In this document: positions 51,505-60,288 of the stretch, in pieces
Layout of the letters: each line of letters opens with the position of its first letter
Numbering within the stretch: the first letter of the stretch is position 1
Source: Pedomonas mirosovicensis
Lineage (GTDB): Bacteria; Pseudomonadota; Alphaproteobacteria; Sphingomonadales; Sphingomonadaceae
Length of the DNA: 64,000 bases
Assembly: GCF_022569295.1 (NCBI RefSeq)
Contig: NZ_JAKFIA010000002.1
Coordinates: 62,001 to 126,000, forward strand
Direction: 5' to 3'
Notes under the pieces: generated by a model
What the model saw: only the letters and a program-made list of their open reading frames with translations
Told to the model about the DNA's origin: nothing
Databases searched by the model: none
Program-made: the position numbers and the translations under genes

Positions 51505-54500
51505 TTAGAACTTCGCCCGTGCGCCGAGCACGAAGCGACGCTCGTAGATGTTGTTCCAGCCCTTCTGGTCCTTGAAGGTCAGGTAGTAGTGCTCTTTCTC
51601 GCCCGTCAGGTTGGAGCCTTGGGCGTAGACGGTCAGGTAATCGGTCAGGTCGTAGGAGATCGACGCGTCGATATAGTTGGTCGGACGCTGGTAGACCTGG
51701 AGACCCGCAACGCCGCCGAAGTCGGCCGACACGGCGCGCTTCGAGCGGAAGTTGTGGGCGACGCGGGCCTGGAAGCGGTCGTCCTCATAATAGACGGCAA
51801 AGTTGGTCTGGATCTCCGAGTTATCCTGGAACGGCACCTTGTTACCCGCCAGGTCAACGCGGCCCGAGTCCGACGGCGAGTAGGTCAGGTTGGCCTCGAA
51901 GCCGAAGTTCTCCAGCCAGAGCGGCATGAAGGACAGATCCTGGAACGACTGCTTCCAGCCGATTTCCATGCCCTTCAGCGTGCCGCCCTTGCCCTGGATC
52001 GGGGTGTTGATGGTGATGGTGCGGTTGCGGTCCACGCCATCGAGATCCGGCAGGCCGGTCACTTCCATGGTGCCGTTCTCGATGAAGCTGGCCACATCAA
52101 TGTAGAAGAAGCCGACGTTCACCATGCTCGCCCGCCCGATGTAATATTCGAACGAGAGATCGAAGTTATCAGCGCGCCACGGCTCCAGATCCGGGTTGCC
52201 GATGGAGTTGCCGCCCGCCACGCGCTGGATGTCGTGACCGGTCACCGGATCGGTCTCGATGCCGTAGTACAGACGCAGACCACCACCCCAGTTCTCCAGG
52301 TTGAGCAGGGTCATGGTCTTGGCGTAGGCCACGCGGACGCGGAAGTTGTCGGTCACGTCGAAGGCGAAGTTGACCGAGGGCAACACGTCGGTGAACGACC
52401 GGTCGGTCACGATGTCGCCGCGGTCGGCCGCAGGCAGACCATAGGCGCCGTCGCTGCCCACGTCGTTCTGAAGGATGTTCAGCTTGGTGTTGATGATCTG
52501 GACACCGAAGTTACCCCGAAGCGGAATACCGATATCGGTGTCGATGTTCGCCTGAACGTAACCCGATGTCTGCTTGATGCCGACGCTGTAGCTCTGGCCC
52601 GGGATCATCATCTCGACGTTGCCGGGGTAGAAGGAGTCATGGAACGCCTGGGCGTTGTCCATGGCCTTCGGGTCGAGCACGTAGATCGGGCCGACGCCCT
52701 TCACCGGCGTGTTGAACTGCTTCACCATGCCGGCGAAGCTCGCATCATCCGCCTTCCGGGTGCGGCCCGCCGTATAGTAGGTCGGGTTGCCGTTGGCATC
52801 GACCCGGCCGGTCGGCGCGGTGCAGCCGGTGGTGTTGTTCAGCTCGACGTCGAACGCTTTCCACTTGACCATGCAGCCGCCGTAGGTGGGCGCAACGCGA
52901 TCGAACTGGAAGTTCTCAGCATCACGCTCGGAATAGCGCAGACCCGCCGAGATATTGAACTGGTCCGAGATTTCGTAGTTCACGTCGCCACGCACGACCT
53001 TCATGTCGGACTCGCGGCGGTAATTGTTCTCGGACGCCATGGTCTTGAGGGCATAGTCGCCGATGTCGCCGAGCGAGGCCTGCAGGTGGCCCGGCAGGGT
53101 GAACTGCGGCGTGTTGCCGGTGAAGTCCACCTGCGCGGGCAGGGTGCCGACCGTGTAGCCGCCCGTGTTGAACGGAATGTCGCCTTCCGGATAGCGGCCG
53201 ACACCGCCGTGCCACTGGGTGCCGTCGGTCAAGCTGAACTGCAGATAGCTCTGGTCCTGCTTCTGCTTGGCCTTGCCGTAGATACCGCGCAGGCTGGCCT
53301 TCAGCGAGCCGCCGTTGTCGAACTTCAGCTCAAGGTTATAGTTCTGCGACTGGGACTCGGTGCGATAGTTTTCCGAGTAGGAATCGAAGTTCGGCAGGTC
53401 GTAGTTGTAGACCTGCGTGGTGTTGAAGTCGAACTCGCGGTCCCCCATCATCACCTTGCTGCCGGTGTCGCGGGTCGCGCCCGGCACATATTCCGCGCCA
53501 TGCCAGTTGACGGCCTGGAACTGGAAACCGGCGGTGCGGTCGTACTGCACCTGCTTGGTGTAGAAGGCATCGCCCGTCAGGGTCAGCGCGTCGTTGAGCT
53601 CGAACTGCGCCGATGCGTTGAGGCCGGTGCGCTTGCGGGTGGTGATGCGCTCCCAGCCGGTGAAGGCCTGGTTGGTGAAGAAGGCGTCATTGGCGTCGCC
53701 ATCGCCGTTCACGTCGAAGCCGCCGGCAACCGGCGTGCCGCGCGTCGTGTTGTTGTAGCGGAAGCCGCCGCCCAGATCGACGTTGCCGCCCGGGTTGTTA
53801 TCGTCGTGCAGCGCCTCGTTCCGCAGGGTGCCGTTGTAGCCTTCCTGAATGCCGTTGTAGCCGTTGTAGAGGTCGGCCTTGGAGTAAGCGCCCGACACCA
53901 GGATGCCCCAGCGCTCGCCGCGATAGGCGACCAGCGCGTTGGTCTGCGGGTTCCAGTTCTCGGACTTGTCGCCGTAGGCGGCCTCGGCCGCGGCGGCGAG
54001 CGTCAGCCCGTCCTTCATGTCGAAGGGACGGCGGGTCCGCAGGTTGACCGTGCCGGTGATGCCGCCGCCCAGCAGGTCCGCGGTGGCGGACTTGAAGACA
54101 TCCGCGCCCGAGAACAGCTGCGAGGGAATGTCGTTGAAGTTCGGCTGGGTGGTGGTGACCGAGTTCGCGCCGAGGTAGGCTTCGCCGTTCAGCAGCGTCG
54201 TCACCTGCGGCAGGCCGCGGATGTTGATGGCACCGCCCTCACCCGCATCGCGGCGGACCTGCACGCCAGGGATGCGCTGCAGGGAGTCGGAAATCGTCAC
54301 GTCCGGCAGCTTGCCGATATCCTCGGCGGAAATGGCATCCACGACCGTTGCGGCATTGCGCTTGATATCAAGCGACCGTTCGATCGAGGCGCGAATACCG
54401 GTGACGACGATCTCATCGAGCGGGGCCGCACCCTGAGCGGCGGTATTCTCAGCCTCGGTGGTTTGCGCCGCCGCAGACATGCTCATCGCCGTCACTGAAA

Positions 54501-54546
54501 CGGCGGTTAGCAACGCGACGCGCATGTTTGACTGAACAAATTTCAT
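51505..54546 (-). CDS. TonB-dependent receptor, Xanthomonas/Caulobacter type
   Basis: 1,013 residues. A signal peptide (ALLTAVSVTAMSMSAAAQ) is followed by a TonB-box-like APLDEIVVTGIRASIERS, a plug (LPDVTISDSLQRIPGVQVRR, then GAINIRGLPQVTTLLNGE) and a barrel ending FVLGARAKF with the terminal Phe. It belongs to the same long subfamily as the receptor at 5257-8559 but is not a close copy. It heads the unit receptor, halogenase-like gene and fructokinase, so it probably imports an oligosaccharide holding fructose, mannose or glucose. An AT-rich motif at 54728-54742 matches sites before the sugar porter and GH3 genes, which hints at shared control. The ATG is preceded by GGGGAGATATCG. Confidence 0.92.
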   Translation of the reverse strand: MKFVQSNMRVALLTAVSVTAMSMSAAAQTTEAENTAAQGAAPLDEIVVTGIRASIERSLDIKRNAATVVDAISAEDIGKLPDVTISDSLQRIPGVQVRRDAGEGGAINIRGLPQVTTLLNGEAYLGANSVTTTQPNFNDIPSQLFSGADVFKSATADLLGGGITGTVNLRTRRPFDMKDGLTLAAAAEAAYGDKSENWNPQTNALVAYRGERWGILVSGAYSKADLYNGYNGIQEGYNGTLRNEALHDDNNPGGNVDLGGGFRYNNTTRGTPVAGGFDVNGDGDANDAFFTNQAFTGWERITTRKRTGLNASAQFELNDALTLTGDAFYTKQVQYDRTAGFQFQAVNWHGAEYVPGATRDTGSKVMMGDREFDFNTTQVYNYDLPNFDSYSENYRTESQSQNYNLELKFDNGGSLKASLRGIYGKAKQKQDQSYLQFSLTDGTQWHGGVGRYPEGDIPFNTGGYTVGTLPAQVDFTGNTPQFTLPGHLQASLGDIGDYALKTMASENNYRRESDMKVVRGDVNYEISDQFNISAGLRYSERDAENFQFDRVAPTYGGCMVKWKAFDVELNNTTGCTAPTGRVDANGNPTYYTAGRTRKADDASFAGMVKQFNTPVKGVGPIYVLDPKAMDNAQAFHDSFYPGNVEMMIPGQSYSVGIKQTSGYVQANIDTDIGIPLRGNFGVQIINTKLNILQNDVGSDGAYGLPAADRGDIVTDRSFTDVLPSVNFAFDVTDNFRVRVAYAKTMTLLNLENWGGGLRLYYGIETDPVTGHDIQRVAGGNSIGNPDLEPWRADNFDLSFEYYIGRASMVNVGFFYIDVASFIENGTMEVTGLPDLDGVDRNRTITINTPIQGKGGTLKGMEIGWKQSFQDLSFMPLWLENFGFEANLTYSPSDSGRVDLAGNKVPFQDNSEIQTNFAVYYEDDRFQARVAHNFRSKRAVSADFGGVAGLQVYQRPTNYIDASISYDLTDYLTVYAQGSNLTGEKEHYYLTFKDQKGWNNIYERRFVLGARAKF

Positions 54547-55070
54547 TTTTCGATATCTCCCCTGCCAACCTGGAACAGCCTCTGCTTGGCCAGCCCAACA
54601 GGCCAGCTTCAGCCATTATGCCAAGCTGTTGTTTTTTAACGTTCTTAACCCTCTGCATTCCGCAAAAACGCGCCAGAACGCATCAATTCTCTCTCAACCA
54701 GTCTCCGGACTTCCACAAAGACGAATTGATTAAATTTTTTTGTTTTCCTTTTTAATGCGGCAGACGGTCGGGCTGTCAAGCCAAGCTTTTCAGTCGGCTT
54801 TTTTAGGGTGTGGCTGTGTATCGCGTGCAACAGAACCGTAATAGGTTGCTACAAGCGCGCTTCTGCCGATTTTTGGGAAAATTCCGCCGTCTTGGCGATG
54901 TCTCGCTCTGCCCCCGACATACCGGCGGACGTGGCGACTGCTCGCGCTTCAGGAGGTGCCGCCCGGCACAGCGCCGATCAGCCAGCCCGGTTGTTCCGGC
55001 TCGACTCGCTCACGGGAATGAGGGATCGGCCGGGGCCGGAGCCCCCAAGGCCTGCGCGGGCCAGATGCCG
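54547..55070. other. Intergenic region between the TonB receptor and the hydrolase gene
   Basis: About 520 bp. The first 300 bp next to the receptor are unusually AT-rich for this sequence, with T tracts near 54735 and 54820, and hold its promoter. The GC-rich rest has short frames of about 60-120 codons without recognisable domains or good start signals. I see no RNA gene and no clear terminator for the hydrolase. Confidence 0.5.
54728..54742 (-). promoter_or_regulatory. Third copy of the AT-rich motif, upstream of the TonB receptor
   Basis: The minus strand reads CAAAAAAATTTAATC, 12 of 15 bases matching the site at 41654-41668 and in the same orientation to its gene, 182 bp before the receptor ATG. 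The longer distance and extra A residues make this the weakest of the three copies. Confidence 0.3.
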
Positions 55071-55724
55071 TTATGCGCGCTGGAAATGCCGGACGAACCA
55101 TCCGGCCGCATGGCCGATGACCTGATCCAGCGTGCCGGGCTCTTCGAACAGGTGGGTTGCTCCGGGCACGATCACTAGTTCCACCTCGGCCCGCATGTGG
55201 CTCATCGCCTCGCGGTTGAGGTCGATCACCGGCTCGTCCCGACTGCCCACGACCAGCAACGTCGGCGCGCGGACGCCGGCCAGCGCCGCCGCTCCAGCAA
55301 GGTCTGGGCGGCCGCCGCGCGACACCACCGCCGCGACGGGCGGATCATCAGAAGACGCCGCAAGCAATGCAGCGCCGCCGCCAGTGCTGGCTCCAAAGTA
55401 GCCGATGGGCAGAGCCTGCAGCTGCGCTTGTTGCCGCGCCCAGGCGGCCGCGCCCGCCAGCCGGGAGGCCAGCAGCGGAATATCGAACACGTTGGCGCGG
55501 TTGGCCTCCTCTGCCGGCGTCAACAGATCAAGAAGGAGCGTTGCAAGGCCCGCATCCCGCAGGCCCCTGGCCACATGGTTGTTGCGCGGGCTGAGACGGC
55601 CGCTGCCGCTGCCGTGGGCGAAGATGACGAGACCGCGCGCCGCCTCGGGCACGCCGAGCAGGCCCTGCAGCCCGCCGGGCTCGATAGTGACAGGCACCGG
55701 TTCATCTGTACCCTGAGGAGACAT
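55071..55724 (-). CDS. Alpha/beta hydrolase, dienelactone-hydrolase-like
   Basis: 217 residues from the ATG at 55724; the frame is open upstream, but MSPQGTDEPVPVTIEPGGL fits a cytoplasmic enzyme start. Motifs are LVIFAHGSGSGRLSPRNNHV (oxyanion region), IGYFGASTGGGAALLAA with the nucleophile Ser in Gly-Ala-Ser-Thr-Gly, LLVVGSRDEPVIDLN with Asp, and IVPGATHLFEEPGTL with the catalytic His. The fold is that of the small dienelactone-hydrolase or phospholipase-like group whose substrates are mostly unknown. It lies 163 bp after the mannonate dehydratase on the same strand with no terminator seen, so it could be co-transcribed, but no sugar-linked role can be read from the sequence. Confidence 0.85.
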   Translation of the reverse strand: MSPQGTDEPVPVTIEPGGLQGLLGVPEAARGLVIFAHGSGSGRLSPRNNHVARGLRDAGLATLLLDLLTPAEEANRANVFDIPLLASRLAGAAAWARQQAQLQALPIGYFGASTGGGAALLAASSDDPPVAAVVSRGGRPDLAGAAALAGVRAPTLLVVGSRDEPVIDLNREAMSHMRAEVELVIVPGATHLFEEPGTLDQVIGHAAGWFVRHFQRA

Positions 55725-55887
55725 GATCCTGACCTCGAGGAACTGGCATCCGAAAACGCGATGTCGCGACGCCACCCAGCGCAACAGACAGTCAGGGGAT
55801 GATCCGGCCAATACGCGGCGGGGCGCGTGATGTTCCGCCCGGCACAGGGAGGACGCGGCGACTGGCACGCGCCCTCCCATCCCGAGC

Positions 55888-57099
55888 CTACCAGTTGAAC
55901 AGGGTGCCGTCCTCGAGGCGGTTCACGGGCAGGTAGGCACGCTTGTATTCGTACCGGGCGGCCAGGGCCTCGTCGATATCGACGCCGAGCCCCGGCGCAT
56001 CGCCTGGGTGCATCATGCCGCGCTCGAAGCGGTAGGCGTGAGGAAAGACCGCGTCGGTCTCGGCCGCGTGGCGCATATATTCCTGCACACCGAAATTGGG
56101 CACGGAGAGGCCGAAGTGCAGCGCCGCCGCCATGCACACCGGCGAGAGATCCGTCGCCCCGTGGCAGCCGGTGCGAACCTGATAGAGATCGGCCAGCGCC
56201 GCGATCCGCCGCAAGTGGGTGATGCCGCCCGCGTGGACGACCGTCGCGCGGATATAGTCGATCAGCTGATTTTCGATGAGCGAGCGGCAATCGTGGATCG
56301 AGCTGAAAATCTCACCGACGGCGATCGGCGTCGTCGTGTGCTGACGGATCAGCCTGAAGGAGTCTTGATTTTCGGCCGGAGTCGGGTCCTCAAGCCAGAA
56401 GGGGCGATAGGGCTCCAGATCGCGGCCGAGCCGCCCCGCCTCGATGGGCGTCAGCCGGTGGTGCGCGTCATGCAGCAGGTGGACATCCCACCCCAGCGCG
56501 TCGCGCGCCTTGGCGAATAGCGGCGGGACGGAGCGCATGTACTTCTCGGTCGACCAGACATTCTCGGTCGGCAGCGCGGCATCGGCGGGTTCATAGAAAT
56601 ACTTGTCCTTGGAGACGCCATACGTGGAGGCCAGGCCCGGCACGCCGGATTGCAGGCGGATGGCCTTGTAGCCCTGCTCCTTGTAGTCGAGCGCCGCCTC
56701 GATCGTCGCCTCAATGGTCTCGCCGTTGGCGTGGCCGTAGACCATTACCCCTTCCCGCGCCGCGCCGCCCAACAGCTGGTAGACGGGCAGGCCCGCCGCC
56801 TTGCCCTTGATGTCCCAGAGCGCGGTGTCGACGGCGGCGATGGCGGTCATGGTCACCGGGCCGCGCCGCCAGTAAGCGCCCCGATAGAGGTATTGCCAGA
56901 TGTCCTCGATCCGGTGGGCGTCCTTGCCAATGAGGCAGGGGATGACATGGTCCTCCAGATAACTGGCAACCGCCAGTTCGCGGCCGTTCAGCGTCGCATC
57001 GCCGATGCCGTAGACGCCCGCATCGGTTTCGATCTTCAATGTCACGAAATTCCGCCCCGGGCAGGTTACGATCACCCGGGCATTGGTTATCCTGAGCAT
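55888..57099 (-). CDS. manD: D-mannonate dehydratase (enolase superfamily ManD/RspA)
   Basis: 403 residues, the exact size range of ManD. The N-terminal capping domain starts [20 protein letters not shown]. The barrel holds [13 protein letters not shown] with the Arg of the active site, [17 protein letters not shown] with metal-ligand Asp and catalytic His, [11 protein letters not shown] with the second ligand Glu, and [13 protein letters not shown] with the third. It converts D-mannonate to 2-keto-3-deoxygluconate in the glucuronate pathway. After phosphorylation the product is split by Eda. The frame runs upstream but the conserved start is the ATG at 57099. It is divergent from a GntR regulator with two repeat operators between (57111-57158). 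Low-activity ManD paralogues exist, so the physiological substrate is probable rather than certain. Confidence 0.92.
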   Translation of the reverse strand: MLRITNARVIVTCPGRNFVTLKIETDAGVYGIGDATLNGRELAVASYLEDHVIPCLIGKDAHRIEDIWQYLYRGAYWRRGPVTMTAIAAVDTALWDIKGKAAGLPVYQLLGGAAREGVMVYGHANGETIEATIEAALDYKEQGYKAIRLQSGVPGLASTYGVSKDKYFYEPADAALPTENVWSTEKYMRSVPPLFAKARDALGWDVHLLHDAHHRLTPIEAGRLGRDLEPYRPFWLEDPTPAENQDSFRLIRQHTTTPIAVGEIFSSIHDCRSLIENQLIDYIRATVVHAGGITHLRRIAALADLYQVRTGCHGATDLSPVCMAAALHFGLSVPNFGVQEYMRHAAETDAVFPHAYRFERGMMHPGDAPGLGVDIDEALAARYEYKRAYLPVNRLEDGTLFNW

Positions 57100-57110
57100 G
57101 GCCCCTCCAA

Positions 57111-57158
57111 ATTGGTCAAGCCAGATGGTCGGAGAACTTGGCCCTTGTGTCAAGCCAG
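57111..57158. promoter_or_regulatory. Paired GntR-type operator repeats between manD and its regulator
   Basis: ATTGGTCAAGCCAG (57111-57124) and TTGTGTCAAGCCAG (57145-57158) share TCAAGCCAG and are 34 bp apart in the 81-bp divergent space. The first has TTGG...CCAG arms like FCD-type GntR (UxuR/ExuR) operators. A reverse-strand copy stands before the TonB receptor at 57991-58004. Confidence 0.6.
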
Positions 57159-57180
57159 TGGTTGGGGGAAAGTGCGCCGG

Positions 57181-57930
57181 ATGACCATGCCCGCACAAAA
57201 ACTCTACCAGCGGATCGCCGACGAGATTGCAACGGCGATCACCCAAGGCCGCTATCCCCCCGGCACCCGGCTGCCGGGCGAGCGCGATCTGGCCGAGGAA
57301 TTCTCCGTCAGCCGCCCGACGATCCGCGAGGCGATGATCGCGCTGGAGATCCGGGGCATGGTCGAGGCCCGGCACGGCTCGGGCATTTACGTTACCGCCG
57401 CGCCGCCCGCGCTCCCGCAGGCCCCCGAGCTGGATGTGGGCGCGTTCGAGCTGATCGAGGCGCGCGTCCTCTTTGAAGGCGAGGCGGCAGCGCTGGCTGC
57501 AACCGCCATCGAGGAGCAGGCGCTGGCTGAGCTGGACGCCCTGCTGCGCCGGATGGAGGAGGAGCAGGATTCGCCCGCGGCGTTCGATGCGGACCGCCGC
57601 TTTCACCTGCTCATCGCTGAGGCCACGGGCAACAGCCTGGTGCGCTCGGTCGTCGAGATGCTGTGGAACGTGCGGGAGAACTCGCCGCTGTGCGTCCACA
57701 TGTTCGCCCAGGCGCACCGCGAGGGCGTGACGCCGCGCGTCGAAGAACACCGGCTGATCGTCGACGCGCTCAAGGCCCGCGACCCCAAGCGCGCGCGGGA
57801 GGCGATGCGCGCCCACCTGCGCCGCGTGACCGACGATCTCCTGGCCGCAACCGAGCTGGAGCTTATCCAGCGCGCCCGCGCGGAGGCGCAGGCCCGACGC
57901 AGCCGGATCGTACGGCGGGCAGGCGCCTAG
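57181..57930 (+). CDS. GntR-family regulator, FadR/FCD subgroup (UxuR/ExuR-like)
   Basis: 249 residues from the ATG at 57181; the Met two codons later is an alternative. The N-terminal winged helix is typical of Gnt[41 protein letters not shown] and [20 protein letters not shown]. The C-terminal FCD domain ([59 protein letters not shown]) contains the Asp and His residues that bind metal and ligand in this subgroup. Position between manD and a TonB receptor with matching operators on both sides suggests that it represses the locus and is relieved by a glucuronate-pathway intermediate. The ligand is inferred from the neighbours and subgroup, not from a motif. Confidence 0.92.
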   Translation: MTMPAQKLYQRIADEIATAITQGRYPPGTRLPGERDLAEEFSVSRPTIREAMIALEIRGMVEARHGSGIYVTAAPPALPQAPELDVGAFELIEARVLFEGEAAALAATAIEEQALAELDALLRRMEEEQDSPAAFDADRRFHLLIAEATGNSLVRSVVEMLWNVRENSPLCVHMFAQAHREGVTPRVEEHRLIVDALKARDPKRAREAMRAHLRRVTDDLLAATELELIQRARAEAQARRSRIVRRAGA

Positions 57931-57962
57931 TCGATTTGGAATAACCGAATTCTAAAAGAGGA

Positions 57963-58004
57963 TTGACAACCTGAATATGACGCATCGATAGTGGCCTGAC
58001 CAAT
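57963..58004 (+). promoter_or_regulatory. Promoter with GntR operator before the TonB receptor
   Basis: A perfect TTGACA at 57963-57968 is followed 17 bp later by a weak -10 (CGATAG). The operator copy on the minus strand, ATTGGTCAGGCCAC (57991-58004), matches the manD site ATTGGTCAAGCCAG at 12 of 14 bases. Overlap with the -10 end fits repression of the receptor-GH2 unit. Confidence 0.6.
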
Positions 58005-58022
58005 AAGGGGAGGAAAAGTTCG

Positions 58023-60281
58023 ATGCGTCATACCAGTGCCTTGACGGCCCTGGCCATTCTGCTTGGCCACTCGGGTGTCGTCGCCGCTCAGGAACCCACG
58101 GGCCCGGCCACCGGCCAGCAAAGCCTGGAATTCGGCGATATCGTGGTGACGGCGCAGAAACGCGCCGAGAGCCTGCAAACCGTGCCTCTGGCGGTGACGG
58201 CCCTGTCCGATGCGGCGCTGGCGCGCGCCGGGGTGCAGAGCTTCTCCGACCTGACCAAGGTGGTGCCGTCCCTCACCTTCACGCCCGGCGACCAGCCCGC
58301 CAATAGCTCGGTCATCCTGCGCGGCATCGGCACCTTTGCCTTCAGCATCGGCGTCGAGCCCAGCGTCGCGGTGGTGATCGACGACGTGCCGGTCGCCTTC
58401 CAGTCGCAGGCGTTTACCGACCTCATCGATCTGGAACGCGTCGAGGTGCTGCGCGGCCCGCAAAGCACCCTGTTCGGCAAGTCGGCCTCCGCCGGCCTCG
58501 TCAACATCACGACGGCCGCACCTACCTCGACCTTCACCGCCCGCGCCGACCTGCGCGTGACAGACGACGACGAGCAGCGCGCCGCCGTTTCGCTCTCTGG
58601 GCCGATCAGCGACACCCTGTCCTTCCGCCTGTCCGCCGACGCGAGCCGCTTCGACGGCCTGGTGCGCGATCTGGAGAAGGACGAGCGGCTGAACGGGCGG
58701 CGCGAGCGCGGCGTGCGCGGCAAGCTGCTGTGGCAGCCGACGGACGCGCTGGAGATCACCCTTCAGGGCCGCTACCGCGACACGGACGCCGACTGCTGCG
58801 TCTCGACGCTCATCGCGCTGGACCCCGCCGCCAACTTTTACAACCTGCCGCAATTCCCGCAGTCCGTCGCGCTGGAGGGGATCACGGTCGACCGCGACAA
58901 CCTGTCGATCCGCACGGACGATGTCGTCCGCTCCGACACGCGGGATCGGGGTGGATCGCTGCGCGTCTCCTACGAGGCCGGTGAGCACACCCTGCTCTCG
59001 GTCACGTCCTACACCCGTTTCAACCTGCGCGACTCCCAGGATCTGGACGGCACGGCGGTCAACCTCAATCAGGCGGTCTCGCCCGACGCGTCCGCCGGGG
59101 GCCGGGAAAACCACGGGCGCTTCGATGCGGAGCAATGGACGCAGGAGCTGCGCCTGATCTCGCCCGACGACGGCCGCCTCCGCTACGTGCTGGGCGGATT
59201 TTTCGCGGATAGCGACCTCAGCCGCGCCTATTTCCGCGGGCCGCTGATCGGGCGCTCCAACTGGGAGGCCACCGTCTCCAACCGCAACTATGCGCTCTTT
59301 GGTCAGGCAACGTGGGAGTTCATCGACGACACCAGCCTCATCGGCGGCCTGCGCGTCAACCGCGAGGAGATCTCCTACGTCTATGACAATCTCCTGAACG
59401 GCCTCCATTTCTCGGGCGACGACGCGGACACCGCCATCACCGGCAAGATCGGGCTGGAGCACCGCTTCACGCCCGACATCATGGTGTTCGGCTTCTACGC
59501 ACGGGGATACAAGGGTCAGTCCTACGACCTGACCAGCAGCCTCAACGCCGCCATCGCCGCCCGCCAGCCGGTCAAGCCGGAGACGTCGGATGACTTTGAA
59601 GTCGGCGTGCGCTCACAATTTCTCGATCGCCGCCTCACGCTCAACCTGACGCTCTTTAACACCACCTACGACAATTTCCAGGCGCAGGAAGGCGAGCCGA
59701 CGCTTTCGGGCGCCTTCATCCTCAGCAACGTGGGCTCGGTGCGGACCCGCGGCGCGGAACTAGAAGCAGCCGCCCGCATCGGCGACCGGCTGACGCTGGG
59801 CGGCGGCTTGTCGTTCATCGATGCCCGCATCCGCGAATTCGAACGGGCCCAGTGCTATGCGGGCCAGACGGCGGCCGAAGGGTGCGTCGGCGGCGTGCAG
59901 GACCTGGCGGGCGCGCGCCTGAACAACGCGCCGAAATGGCGGTTCAACCTGCGCGGCGACTATACCGTGCCGCTGGATAACATGCCGTTCGACGGCATCG
60001 TCTCCCTCTCCTACACCTGGCAGTCCAAGGTGAATTTTGCCCTGTCGCAGGACCCGATCACCGAGCAGGACGCCTACGGCATCGCCAACCTTCAGGTCGG
60101 CATTCTCGACCACGACGACCGCTATTCGGTCGCGCTGTTCATCAATAACCTGTTCGATCAGGAATATGCGGCTGGCCTCGCCAATGCCCAGAACTACTAT
60201 GGGGGCCGTTTGGCCGTGAACCGGTTGCCGGGACGGGATTTCAACCGCTACGGCGGCATCCGCATCACCGCCAGTTACTGA
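58023..60281 (+). CDS. TonB-dependent receptor (shorter, siderophore-receptor-like size)
   Basis: 752 residues. A signal peptide (LTALAILLGHSGVVAAQ) is followed by a TonB-box-like FGDIVVTAQKRAESLQTVPL, a plug (FSDLTKVVPSLTFTPGD, VILRGIGTFAFSIGVEPSVA, VEVLRGPQSTLFGKSASAGL) and a barrel ending GGIRITASY. It belongs to the general plug-barrel group common in sphingomonads, shorter than the other two receptors here. It is 92 bp after the GntR gene, behind a matching operator, and 7 bp before a GH2 gene. So it is more likely a receptor for glucuronate- or galactose-containing oligosaccharides than for iron, but the family alone does not decide. GGGGAGG precedes the ATG. Confidence 0.92.
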   Translation: MRHTSALTALAILLGHSGVVAAQEPTGPATGQQSLEFGDIVVTAQKRAESLQTVPLAVTALSDAALARAGVQSFSDLTKVVPSLTFTPGDQPANSSVILRGIGTFAFSIGVEPSVAVVIDDVPVAFQSQAFTDLIDLERVEVLRGPQSTLFGKSASAGLVNITTAAPTSTFTARADLRVTDDDEQRAAVSLSGPISDTLSFRLSADASRFDGLVRDLEKDERLNGRRERGVRGKLLWQPTDALEITLQGRYRDTDADCCVSTLIALDPAANFYNLPQFPQSVALEGITVDRDNLSIRTDDVVRSDTRDRGGSLRVSYEAGEHTLLSVTSYTRFNLRDSQDLDGTAVNLNQAVSPDASAGGRENHGRFDAEQWTQELRLISPDDGRLRYVLGGFFADSDLSRAYFRGPLIGRSNWEATVSNRNYALFGQATWEFIDDTSLIGGLRVNREEISYVYDNLLNGLHFSGDDADTAITGKIGLEHRFTPDIMVFGFYARGYKGQSYDLTSSLNAAIAARQPVKPETSDDFEVGVRSQFLDRRLTLNLTLFNTTYDNFQAQEGEPTLSGAFILSNVGSVRTRGAELEAAARIGDRLTLGGGLSFIDARIREFERAQCYAGQTAAEGCVGGVQDLAGARLNNAPKWRFNLRGDYTVPLDNMPFDGIVSLSYTWQSKVNFALSQDPITEQDAYGIANLQVGILDHDDRYSVALFINNLFDQEYAAGLANAQNYYGGRLAVNRLPGRDFNRYGGIRITASY

Positions 60282-60288
60282 GGGGGAC

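Noticed and set aside
51499-54498. 999-codon plus-strand frame opposite the TonB receptor
   Set aside because: Antisense frame caused by GC-rich third positions; translation has no recognisable domain, while the minus strand encodes a clear receptor.
54808-55178. Two overlapping plus-strand frames of about 105-122 codons
   Set aside because: No domain or start signal; they run into the hydrolase gene on the other strand.
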